64,000 nt of DNA. It comes from Spirochaeta sp. UBA5339. GTDB taxonomy: Bacteria; Spirochaetota; Spirochaetia; DSM-2461. The stretch is taken from the NCBI GenBank assembly GCA_002408085.1, contig DHQL01000007.1, forward strand, positions 192,259 to 256,258. Reading direction: 5' to 3'. Shown here one piece after another: positions 31,456 through 39,510 of this stretch; within the stretch, counting starts at the first letter, position 1, and each line of letters opens with the position of its first letter. The notes under the pieces are model-generated. The model did not search any database, was not told where the DNA came from, and saw only the letters and a program-made list of their open reading frames with translations. Both the position numbers and the translations under genes were made by a program.

Positions 31456-32144
31456 AAGGTTTGTATGAGATCCGGCAGCTCTTCCAGATGCCGGATTTCA
31501 TAGTCAGGCCTGTGGGGAGACTCGTTTTTCCATCCCCCGGGATTGTACCAGCAGGTTCTGATCCCCGCATTGATGCCGCCTCCGATATCGGAGCTAAGGC
31601 TGTCCCCAACCATAAGAACAGAGTTATCCAGTGATATTCCCATTCTTTCGGCGCAGCGTTCAAAGATCTCCTTCCGGGGTTTGCTGACTCCCTCCTTCTC
31701 GGATATGACCATCTCTTCGAAGATCTCTCCGTACTTCATGGCCTCCAGACGGGCCTCCTGAACCTTTACCAGACCATTGGTGATAATGGCCAGGCGGTAC
31801 TCCCCCCTCAGCCCCTCCAGAAGTTCCTGTGAGCCCTCCAGGGGATAGGCGCCCTCTCCCAGGGCTGTCATATAGTACTCCGCAAGATCCTCGGGACTGG
31901 CCGGATGATTTTTGGCTGCGGCGAAGCGGCGGAACCGTTCCAGCTTCAGCTCCTCTCCGGTTATCAGGCCCTGTTCCAGTTCAATCCATATCCTGTCGTT
32001 TACCTCGTGATAGGCATTTGAGAACTCCTCGGGTGTGGAGGTATCCTCCATATAGACTCTGAGTTTTTCAACGGCCATATCCTCGGCTTTTTTAAAGTCC
32101 AGCAGGGTGCCGTCCACATCGAAGAAGATTGTTTTTATTTTCAT
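31452..32144 (-). CDS. HAD-family phosphatase (YjjG-like)
   Basis: 230-residue haloacid dehalogenase-superfamily phosphatase. Motif I DVDGTLLDF (9-17), motif II ITNG, motif III with KPRKEIFE and motif IV GDSLSSDIGGG are all present, with the helical cap inserted after motif I. The family resemblance is to YjjG-type nucleotidases that clear non-canonical pyrimidine nucleotides, but substrate is unproven. AAGGA precedes the ATG. It lies downstream of the purine permease terminator, so it is a separate unit. Confidence 0.88.
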   Translation of the reverse strand: MKIKTIFFDVDGTLLDFKKAEDMAVEKLRVYMEDTSTPEEFSNAYHEVNDRIWIELEQGLITGEELKLERFRRFAAAKNHPASPEDLAEYYMTALGEGAYPLEGSQELLEGLRGEYRLAIITNGLVKVQEARLEAMKYGEIFEEMVISEKEGVSKPRKEIFERCAERMGISLDNSVLMVGDSLSSDIGGGINAGIRTCWYNPGGWKNESPHRPDYEIRHLEELPDLIQTF

Positions 32145-32219
32145 TTTACTATCCTTGTGGTCAATCGCTCAGTCTGCCGCCGGAGCGGGAAAACTGAAAC
32201 AGGTGCTGCAGGCAGAGTT

Positions 32220-32248
32220 AAAAAAAGACCCCGGTCCGCCCGGGGTCT
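32220..32248 (-). terminator. Terminator of the purine permease gene
   Basis: On the minus strand AGACCCCGG (from 32240-32248) and CCGGGGTCT (from 32226-32234) form a perfect 9-bp stem with a 5-nt loop followed by seven T. Confidence 0.9.
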
Positions 32249-32273
32249 CTCTACTCTATCAGATCAGAAGGGA

Positions 32274-33557
32274 TCAGATAAAGAAGCTTAATACAAAAAT
32301 AAGCGCGATGGCATATGTCAGCTTGGGAACATCCTTTGCCTTGCCAGAGAGAACCTTCAGCAGAACATAGGAGATGATACCGAATACGATACCTTCGGAG
32401 ATGCTGTAGGTCATGGGCATCATAAACATTGTCAGGAAGGCAGGGAGTGCCTCTGTCATATCGCTCCAGTTGATCTCTGTTACAGGACTGATCATAAACA
32501 GACCAACCAGGATCAGGGCGGGTGCCGTAGCCGCGCTGGGGATCATCAGGAACAGGGGTGATACAAAAAGAGCTGCCAGGAAGAGGATTGCCGCTGTCAG
32601 AGCTGTAAGACCGGTTTTTCCGCCCTCTTCAACACCCGCTGCGGACTCTACATAGGTGGTTACGGTACTGGTTCCCAGCATGGCGCCCACAGTTGTTCCA
32701 ACGGCATCGGCCAGAAGTGCCTCCTTGGCGTGGGGAACCTTGCCTTCCTTGGTGAGAATTCCGGCCTTGGCGGATACACCAATCAGGGTTCCCACGGTAT
32801 CAAACATATCCACAAGGAGGAAGGTGAAAAGAACGATGAACATATCTACTGTGAAGATCTGTGAGAAGTCGAACTTAAAGAAGATCGGTGCCAGTGAGGG
32901 GGGTGCCCAGGACCCGGAGGGGGCCGAAGTGAGTCCCAGGGGGAATCCGATAATGGTGCTGGCAATGATACCGATCAGCAGGGCGCCCTTAACCTTGTAG
33001 GCCAGAAGAACAGCAGTGATAATCAGACCGATAATGGCAAGCAGAAAATCGGGGGTCGAGATGGAACCGAGTCCCAGCAGAGTCGCTGAATCACCGATGA
33101 TGATCTTGGCGTTCTGGAGACCGATAAAGGCGATAAACAGACCGATACCGGCGGAGATCGCCTTTTTGATATTAACAGGAATACAGTTGATGATCGCTTC
33201 ACGGACGTTCAGGAAGGTGAGAACCAGGAAGATAATACCTTCCAGAAATACGGCAGTCAGTGCAAACTGCCATGAGTAACCCATTCCGAGGCAGACGGTG
33301 TAGGCGAAGAATGCGTTCAGACCCATACCGGGGGCAAGGGCAAAGGGCAGTTTGGCAACAAGGGCCATAACCAGTGTGGCAATGGCTGCGGAAAGGGCGG
33401 TTGCAGTAAAAACTGCTCCGAAATCCATACCGGCATCTGACAGTATAAGCGGGTTTACGATGAGAATGTAGGCCATTGTGAGAAAGGTTGTAAGACCTGC
33501 AAGGATCTCAGTTCTTACGGTGGTGCCGTTCTCTTTCAGTTTGAAAAACTTTTCCAT
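32274..33557 (-). CDS. NCS2-family purine permease (PbuG/AdeQ type)
   Basis: 427-residue inner-membrane symporter of the AzgA-like NCS2 group with about 12-14 helices. Marks are TFLTMAYILIVNP, APGMGLNAFFAY, LVDMFDTVGTLIGV and GTSTVTTYVESAAGVEEGGKTGL read as short blocks. These transport hypoxanthine, guanine or adenine. It is divergent from adenine deaminase, which supports adenine as substrate. ATG 33557 has AAGGAG upstream. The leader contains a hairpin (ACTCCC/GGGAGT, 33576-33593) followed by nine A before the SD sequence; no purine riboswitch core is seen. Confidence 0.93.
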   Translation of the reverse strand: MEKFFKLKENGTTVRTEILAGLTTFLTMAYILIVNPLILSDAGMDFGAVFTATALSAAIATLVMALVAKLPFALAPGMGLNAFFAYTVCLGMGYSWQFALTAVFLEGIIFLVLTFLNVREAIINCIPVNIKKAISAGIGLFIAFIGLQNAKIIIGDSATLLGLGSISTPDFLLAIIGLIITAVLLAYKVKGALLIGIIASTIIGFPLGLTSAPSGSWAPPSLAPIFFKFDFSQIFTVDMFIVLFTFLLVDMFDTVGTLIGVSAKAGILTKEGKVPHAKEALLADAVGTTVGAMLGTSTVTTYVESAAGVEEGGKTGLTALTAAILFLAALFVSPLFLMIPSAATAPALILVGLFMISPVTEINWSDMTEALPAFLTMFMMPMTYSISEGIVFGIISYVLLKVLSGKAKDVPKLTYAIALIFVLSFFI

Positions 33558-33605
33558 GAAGACTCCTTTTTTTTTACTCCCGAAACAGGGAGTTGATTGA
33601 GTGTT

Positions 33606-33635
33606 ATTATATAAGCACTTTGATTGAGTGGGCAA
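33606..33635 (-). promoter_or_regulatory. Purine permease promoter
   Basis: Minus-strand TTGCCC (33630-33635), 18-nt spacer, perfect TATAAT (33606-33611). The transcript would begin at about 33599, a few bases before the leader hairpin. Confidence 0.5.
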
Positions 33636-33678
33636 TTAATTTCCATCAATTGTGCTGTATACAGGGAAAGCTCTGTAT

Positions 33679-33684
33679 TATAAT
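33679..33684 (+). promoter_or_regulatory. -10 box of adenine deaminase
   Basis: A perfect TATAAT lies 55 nt before the ade start codon; the -35 region (TGTATA, 33656-33661) matches weakly. Confidence 0.4.
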
Positions 33685-33739
33685 AAAGTTTACACAAAGG
33701 TCAACGGAAAGGTCTGACCTTTTGTTGGAGGAGAGTGTG

Positions 33740-35464
33740 ATGGATTTAAAAAATTTTATCGATGCCGCCGCCGGAAGGAAAAAGGCGGATATCGTTTTCA
33801 GAAATGCCAAAATTATAAATGTCTTTACCGGGGAGATTATTGAAGAGTCCCTGGCCGTCAAGGACGGAAAGATCCTTGGATACGGCGCCTATGAGGGGCT
33901 TGAGGAGATCGACCTGAAAGGAGCCTACCTGGCACCCGGATTTATCGATGCCCATGTTCATATAGAGTCCTCCCTGACCACCCCCGAGCACTTTGCCTCA
34001 CTGGTTGTTCCAAGGGGAACCACAACGGTCATTGCCGACCCCCACGAAATCGCCAATGTGGCCGGAGTGGAGGGGATACGCTATATGCTGAAGGCCTCGG
34101 AGGGGCTGCCTCTGGAGTGTCTCTTTATGCTGCCCTCCTGTGTTCCCGCCACTCCCTTCGAGAATGCCGGAGCCGTTCTGGAGGCTGCCGATCTTGAGAC
34201 CCTGGTCGGAGAAGAGAGAGTTCTGGGCCTGGGTGAGGTAATGGATTATCCCTCCCTGATCGGCGGAAGTGCTCCGGTACTGGACAAGATGGATATGGCC
34301 CTGAAACGGAACATGCCCATCGACGGTCATGCCCCCATGGTGGACCGGAAGGAGCTGAATGCCTACATCGGTGCCGGTGTGGGTACGGACCATGAGTGCT
34401 CCACACCAGAAGAGATGCGCTCCCGTCTGAGACGGGGGATGTATGTCCTGATCCGGGAGGGCTCTGCCGCCCGAAACCTGAAGAGCCTGATAAACGGGGT
34501 AAAGGCGGTCAATCTGCGCCGCTGCGCCTTCTGTACCGACGACAAACAGCCCGAGGACATCCTGAAGGACGGACATATCAACTATAACATCCGTGAGGCC
34601 ATCGACCTGGGGATTGATCCCGTATGGGCGGTGCAGATGGCCACCCTCAACTCAGCAGAGTGCTACGGCCTCAAGGGGAAGGGTGCCCTTGCTCCCGGTT
34701 ATGATGCGGACATTGTAGTTCTGGAGGACCTGAAATCCGTCCATGTCCGGAAGGTCTACAAGGGGGGAAAACTGGTGGCCGAGAATGAGCAGCCCCTCTT
34801 TGCGGTGAAGTCCCGGGTCTCCGATGCGGTAACCAATACCGTCAAGGTCAGAAAGATCACCGCCGCAGACTTCCGTCTCCCCCTGGAGAGCGATGTGGCA
34901 CGGGTGATCCGGATTCTGCCTCACTCACTGGTGACCGAGCACGCCGTGCGGAAGGTGGAGCGGGATGGTGAGGGCTGTTTCGAGATCCATCCTGAACTGG
35001 ATATACTGAAAATTTCTGTTATCGAGCGCCATGGAGGCAAGGGAACTATCGGTCTTGGGCTGGTGGAGAACTACCGCCTCAAGGGCGGGGCGGTTGCCTC
35101 GTCCATCGGACATGACTCCCATAACCTGATTGTCATAGGAGACAGTGACGAGGATATGGCCATTGCCGTCAACGCCCTGGCTGAGTCCGGGGGAGGTATC
35201 GCCGTTGCCGCCGGAGGAAAGCTGGCGGGACTGCTGCCCCTGCCCATCGGCGGACTGATGTCCGACCAGAGTGCGGAGGTGGTCAGTGCCTCACTGAAGT
35301 CACTGCTCCACACGGCGGCCCAGACTCTGGGAGTCAATCCCGATGTAGACCCCTTTATGACCCTCGCCTTTATGGCGCTGCCGGTTATTCCCGAGCTGAA
35401 GCTCACTGATGAAGGTCTCTTCGATGTGACGAAGTTCGAGTTTGTGGATCTCTGTGTAAAGTAG
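33740..35464 (+). CDS. ade: Adenine deaminase
   Basis: 574-residue amidohydrolase that converts adenine to hypoxanthine and ammonia. The HxH metal motif is in FIDAHVHIESS near residue 75, followed by VPRGTTTVIADPHEIANV, GHAP and FCTDDKQPEDI, all typical of Ade; the C-terminal ade domain (from about 400, HDSHNLIVIGDSD) is complete. GGAGGAG lies 5 nt before the ATG at 33740; upstream in-frame starts lack an SD. Divergent from the purine permease, forming an adenine uptake and salvage pair. Confidence 0.96.
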   Translation: MDLKNFIDAAAGRKKADIVFRNAKIINVFTGEIIEESLAVKDGKILGYGAYEGLEEIDLKGAYLAPGFIDAHVHIESSLTTPEHFASLVVPRGTTTVIADPHEIANVAGVEGIRYMLKASEGLPLECLFMLPSCVPATPFENAGAVLEAADLETLVGEERVLGLGEVMDYPSLIGGSAPVLDKMDMALKRNMPIDGHAPMVDRKELNAYIGAGVGTDHECSTPEEMRSRLRRGMYVLIREGSAARNLKSLINGVKAVNLRRCAFCTDDKQPEDILKDGHINYNIREAIDLGIDPVWAVQMATLNSAECYGLKGKGALAPGYDADIVVLEDLKSVHVRKVYKGGKLVAENEQPLFAVKSRVSDAVTNTVKVRKITAADFRLPLESDVARVIRILPHSLVTEHAVRKVERDGEGCFEIHPELDILKISVIERHGGKGTIGLGLVENYRLKGGAVASSIGHDSHNLIVIGDSDEDMAIAVNALAESGGGIAVAAGGKLAGLLPLPIGGLMSDQSAEVVSASLKSLLHTAAQTLGVNPDVDPFMTLAFMALPVIPELKLTDEGLFDVTKFEFVDLCVK

Positions 35465-35493
35465 CGGTTTCCCCCTGCCTCCGGAAGACTGAC

Positions 35494-35976
35494 TTAGATA
35501 AAGCCCTTCAGAACCGTATCGTAGGGCTGAACATAATTCTCTTTGTCAAACCAGATTGCCAGCTCCCTCTCCGCACTCTCAGTGCTGTCCGAGGCGTGAA
35601 CTACATTGTTGATGACGCCGTTCAGTTCGGGAGAACGCCCGTAGCCCATATGACAATAGTCTCCCCGGATGGTTCCGGGAGCTGCTGTACGGGGTTCGGT
35701 GTCGCCGTTGAGCTTTCTTACCACCTCGATGGCAAGAGAACCCTCCACACAGAGAGCCAGAGTGGGGCCGGAGAGGAGAAGATCCACCAGAGGGGGAAAG
35801 AAACTCTTGCCCCTGTGCTCACCATAGTGTTCCTCGGCCCTCTCTCTGTCGGCGGATACAAAGTTCATGGCGGTAATAACGAGCCCCGCCTGCTCATAAC
35901 GTTTCAGTACGGCCCCCATAAGGCCTCTTTTTACCCCGTCGGGTTTAATCAGTACAAGTGTTTTTTCCCATGTCAT
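35494..35976 (-). CDS. ndk: Nucleoside diphosphate kinase
   Basis: 160-residue NDP kinase, which balances nucleoside triphosphates through a phospho-His intermediate. The catalytic His127 lies in NNVVHASDS, and LIKPDGVKRG and GTIRGDY are present. It is slightly longer than typical bacterial enzymes because about ten residues (MGYGRSPELNG) stand between GTIRGDY and the active His, a variation seen in some NDK subgroups. ATG 35976 was chosen because the family starts one or two residues before EKTLVLIKPD. No SD sequence; the promoter abuts the ATG. Confidence 0.95.
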   Translation of the reverse strand: MTWEKTLVLIKPDGVKRGLMGAVLKRYEQAGLVITAMNFVSADRERAEEHYGEHRGKSFFPPLVDLLLSGPTLALCVEGSLAIEVVRKLNGDTEPRTAAPGTIRGDYCHMGYGRSPELNGVINNVVHASDSTESAERELAIWFDKENYVQPYDTVLKGFI

Positions 35977-35982
35977 AAAAGC

Positions 35983-36011
35983 AGTATAGGAAGCCTCGGT
36001 AAGCGGGTCAA
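35983..36011 (-). promoter_or_regulatory. ndk promoter (leaderless type)
   Basis: Minus-strand TTGACC (36006-36011), 17-nt spacer, TATACT (35983-35988), then 6 nt to the ATG. Both boxes match the consensus at five of six positions. Confidence 0.72.
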
Positions 36012-36083
36012 CTGCCGCGGGAGAGCCATCTCCCTTCAAGACCCGGCTCCTTTCAGCCGAAATTTAAATAATGAGGAGCAGTC

Positions 36084-37076
36084 ATGAAGCAGACAGTTAA
36101 CTGTGCTCTGGCGGGACTGGGCAGGATCGCCGTCACTCTTGAGGACGATCCCTTAAGAGAGAAGCCGGCGTCCCATCTCGGTGCCATTGAATACAACAGG
36201 ATATGCGAACTGACCGGGGCCTCTGATCCCGACGAAGAAAAGCGGAATGCCTTCGCCCGCCGTTATCCCGGCTGTCCTCTCTATGGGGATACCCCGGAGA
36301 TGATCCGGGAGGTCAAACCCGACATCCTTCATATAGCCAGTGAGACCGATACCCATATGCCCCTTCTAAAGGCGGCCCTGGAAGAGAGAATCCCGGTCAT
36401 TGTCTGTGAGAAACCACTCTCAAATTCTCTTGAAGAGGCCAGGGCTCTTCTGGATATGGTGGACGCCTCCGGATCTGTGGTTATGGTCAACCATGAGCGG
36501 CGCTTTTCCAGGGACTATCAGGAGGTTCGGGGCCTGGTCAGGGACAAGGCCCTGGGGGAGCTGCTCAGCATCAACTGCCGTCTTTATATGGGGCGCACAA
36601 GACCTCCCGAAAAGATTCTCTACCACGACGGAACCCATATGATTGATATTCTGCGTTTCATTACAGGTGAGGATCTGACGGTGCTGGGAAGCTGGGGAAT
36701 TCCCGCCCAGGAGAAGGGAACCCTGATGGTTCTGGCCTCCGCCGGAGAGTGTATGATAAACTTGGATGTTTCAGGGGGACGGGACCATCTGGTCTTTGAA
36801 CTGGACCTCAGTTTTGAGAGGGGACGGATCAGGATCGGCAACGGTGTCTATGAGATCTGGATCTCCGAAGAGTCTCCCTACTACACAGGATTCAGATCTC
36901 TGAAAAAGAGCTGCTCTGAATGGAGCGGCCGGACCGCCTATTTCTCGGATATGATGAACCATGCGGTTCACCTCTACAAAAACCCCGGCGCCCGGTGTCA
37001 CTCCTCCTTCCGGGACGGCCTCAGAGTCCTTGAGCTGATTGATGATATTCTGAGGCCCCTCATGCCCGTCAACTGA
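36084..37076 (+). CDS. Gfo/Idh/MocA-family oxidoreductase
   Basis: 330-residue NAD(P)-dependent dehydrogenase of the glucose-fructose oxidoreductase family. The Rossmann fold starts VNCALAGLGRIAV, and the catalytic-type EKPLSNS (CEKPLS near residue 113) and NHERRFSRDY motifs follow. It probably acts on a sugar, inositol or sugar-nucleotide; no pathway neighbours point to one. GAGGAG lies 5 nt before the ATG. Its stop is 7 nt from the convergent sppA stop. Confidence 0.88.
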   Translation: MKQTVNCALAGLGRIAVTLEDDPLREKPASHLGAIEYNRICELTGASDPDEEKRNAFARRYPGCPLYGDTPEMIREVKPDILHIASETDTHMPLLKAALEERIPVIVCEKPLSNSLEEARALLDMVDASGSVVMVNHERRFSRDYQEVRGLVRDKALGELLSINCRLYMGRTRPPEKILYHDGTHMIDILRFITGEDLTVLGSWGIPAQEKGTLMVLASAGECMINLDVSGGRDHLVFELDLSFERGRIRIGNGVYEIWISEESPYYTGFRSLKKSCSEWSGRTAYFSDMMNHAVHLYKNPGARCHSSFRDGLRVLELIDDILRPLMPVN

Positions 37077-37083
37077 AACACTG

Positions 37084-39471
37084 CTACTCCGCTGCGGTTC
37101 CCAGCTCCTCTTCGCTGTAGGGCATCAGATAGAGGGCTTCGCCCTCTCTGTAGCTGTTTAAGTTGGCATACATCTTCATCAGATTCTGTATATCCTCGGG
37201 AAGAGGCAGGTCAGATGATGCCTTCTGCAGGGGCTGCTCCAGGCTTCTGATAAAGAGGTTGGGCACCCTTCCCGGTACCATCTCAAGGAGGCGGACCGTT
37301 TTATCGGTCTTGATCAGCTGCTGCATCAGACGGTAGGCATCGGTGATGCCCCCTGTGGCGTCGACAAGTCCCCGCTCCAGGGCCTGTTCTCCGGTCCAGA
37401 TCCTTCCCTGGGCGTACTCATGAACCCTTGCCTCGGGCATCTGTCTGTACTCTCCCACAAGGGCTATAAACTTCTCATAGTTCTCAGTGATATACTCCCT
37501 GATCATCTCCTCCTCTTCACTGCTTAAGGGGGTCAGGGGGTTGAAGGTATCCGTATGCTCTGCGGCCTTTACGGACTCCACAGCTATACCCAGCTTCTCC
37601 ATCAGTCCCGAGATCTCCGGCATTATAGTGACCACGCCGATGGAGCCGGTAATGGTTGCCGGAGAGGCAATGATTCTGGTTGCCGGGGCGGAGATGTAGT
37701 ATCCTCCCGAGGCGGCGCTTCCCCCCATGGAGACGATAACCGGTTTGGGATTATCTCCGCTGCTGCAGAGGGCAATCTCCCGGGCAATCCTGTCCGAAGC
37801 CAGCACCGAACCGCCCCCGGAGTTAACCCTGAAAATAATGCCCTTAACCAGAGGGTTGCTTCTTGCCGCCCTTATGGCCCGGACCATGGAATCGGCTCCG
37901 ATGCTGGATCCGGCCATGCCCTCGCCATCGTATATGCCGCCCTCGGCGTAGATCAGGGCGATGACGGGACGGGCCGTCTCCTCCCAGTCATAGACAATCT
38001 CTCCCGTGGACCGGGAAGCCCTGAATACGGTCAGCCTCATCTCATGGAGCCGATTGTCGAACTCATCCTCATAGAGGAGACCGTCAACCAGTCCCGATGC
38101 CAGGGCCTTTGAGGCATAGATAAAGGGCCCCGAGTCGATCAGCTCCTGTGCCGGCGCATTAAGCTTTCCCCTCCGGCCGCTTTCTATCATTCTATTCATC
38201 TGAGCCTGAAGGCTGTCGTAGACATACTGAAGGGCCTCCCGTTCCGCATCGGTCATACCGGATTCGCTGAAGCTGTTGTAGGCGGTCTTATAGTCGTGGG
38301 AGCGGAAGTTGTTGACCCTGATTCCCCACTTTTCAAAGAATTCTCTCAAGTAGAAATTGGTTGTACCGAATCCTCTCAGATAGACCGTTCCGGCGGGGCT
38401 GAGGAAGATCCTGTCGGCGACCGATGCAGCAAGGGCGTAGGGGAGGTTGTCGATGGAGTCGTAGTAGAAGTAGATCTCCTTGCCCGATGCCTTTACCTCC
38501 TTAAGAACCTTCTCAATTTCAAGAAGGTTTGCAAAGCTGGTGGCAAAGCGCTGGTTACGGAAAATCAGAACATCCGTTGTGCTGTCCTGTTTGATTTTTT
38601 CCATATCCAGTACGAAGTCGACGATGGTTCTCTGGCCGCTCCGGGGCTGGAAGGGGTTGTATCCCCTTGCCGGGGTATCCAGAATTACATCGGCCAGGTC
38701 ATACTCCACGGCCTTGTTGAAGGAGTGCTCCACAAAGCTTCTCTGTTTTTTGACCGGTATGGCCGCGGAGAAGGTGCCGTCGTTCCAGCTTCTGTCTCCC
38801 GATACATCAAAGGCGGTGCCCAGTTCAAGATAGGAGAATGAGAGGCTCAGACCCACCTGAAAAACCTCGTTCTCAAAGTTGTAGTCACCAAAGATCTTGA
38901 TACCGTCGGCGGGCTCCATAAAGGCTCCCAGGCTGACACCCTGAAACTCCCCGTCCTGGACTCTGGCATCTCCCGAGAGGGTCAGGCGGGTTCTTAACAG
39001 ATCACTGAAGAAGAAGGGCCTCAGACCGAAACCCATCTCCATATAGCCGTTGGTGGTAAGGTCCCTTCCCCTTACGGCGAAGGAGAGGAAGTTGACGGGC
39101 CGGTAGAGGAGGGAGAGCTCCAGACCTCCCGCGTCGGAGGTGCCGCTGTACCATTGGTATCCGCCCCCGGTATAGATTCCGAGGCCCAGATCAAAGCCGG
39201 CAGCAATCAGGTTCTTGTGGGTTCCGTAGGAGTTCCCGTAGCTGTAGGCAAGGTTTCCCAGTGAGAAGATCAGATCAAAGTCTTTTTCGAAACCCCTGTC
39301 TGTGGTAAAGCGGTTTATATAGCCGATTCCCTGGGAGTTTCCCACCCCCATGGCGGCGGGATTGGTCAGTACCGAGGATATCTGATCCTGAACGGCAATT
39401 CCGAAATCCTGAGCTCCCGCAGATAGGAGAATGGACAACAGCAGAACTGCTATAAGAAGGGTCTTTTTCAT
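37084..39471 (-). CDS. sppA: SppA-type protease with N-terminal barrel-like domain
   Basis: 795 residues, longer than E. coli SppA (618). After a signal peptide (about 1-19), residues 20-265 look like an outer-membrane barrel: LTNPAAMGVG near 35-44 as in PorV/TraF-like proteins, then alternating strands with aromatic ends. Tandem S49 peptidase halves follow: catalytic-type Lys395 in HDYKTAYNS and Ser588 in GGSAASGGYY, the Ser-Lys dyad of SppA. It should degrade signal peptides or envelope proteins; the barrel part could place it at the outer membrane (inference). ATG 39471 was preferred to GTG 39483 because of GGAG spacing. It follows argA by 39 nt. Confidence 0.85.
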   Translation of the reverse strand: MKKTLLIAVLLLSILLSAGAQDFGIAVQDQISSVLTNPAAMGVGNSQGIGYINRFTTDRGFEKDFDLIFSLGNLAYSYGNSYGTHKNLIAAGFDLGLGIYTGGGYQWYSGTSDAGGLELSLLYRPVNFLSFAVRGRDLTTNGYMEMGFGLRPFFFSDLLRTRLTLSGDARVQDGEFQGVSLGAFMEPADGIKIFGDYNFENEVFQVGLSLSFSYLELGTAFDVSGDRSWNDGTFSAAIPVKKQRSFVEHSFNKAVEYDLADVILDTPARGYNPFQPRSGQRTIVDFVLDMEKIKQDSTTDVLIFRNQRFATSFANLLEIEKVLKEVKASGKEIYFYYDSIDNLPYALAASVADRIFLSPAGTVYLRGFGTTNFYLREFFEKWGIRVNNFRSHDYKTAYNSFSESGMTDAEREALQYVYDSLQAQMNRMIESGRRGKLNAPAQELIDSGPFIYASKALASGLVDGLLYEDEFDNRLHEMRLTVFRASRSTGEIVYDWEETARPVIALIYAEGGIYDGEGMAGSSIGADSMVRAIRAARSNPLVKGIIFRVNSGGGSVLASDRIAREIALCSSGDNPKPVIVSMGGSAASGGYYISAPATRIIASPATITGSIGVVTIMPEISGLMEKLGIAVESVKAAEHTDTFNPLTPLSSEEEEMIREYITENYEKFIALVGEYRQMPEARVHEYAQGRIWTGEQALERGLVDATGGITDAYRLMQQLIKTDKTVRLLEMVPGRVPNLFIRSLEQPLQKASSDLPLPEDIQNLMKMYANLNSYREGEALYLMPYSEEELGTAAE

Positions 39472-39510
39472 AATGGCTTTCACTCCTGTATCTCAATTAT
39501 CGCGTAGGAA

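Noticed and set aside
33558..33739. Purine riboswitch between the permease and adenine deaminase
   Set aside because: The conserved core loops of purine riboswitches are not found on either strand.
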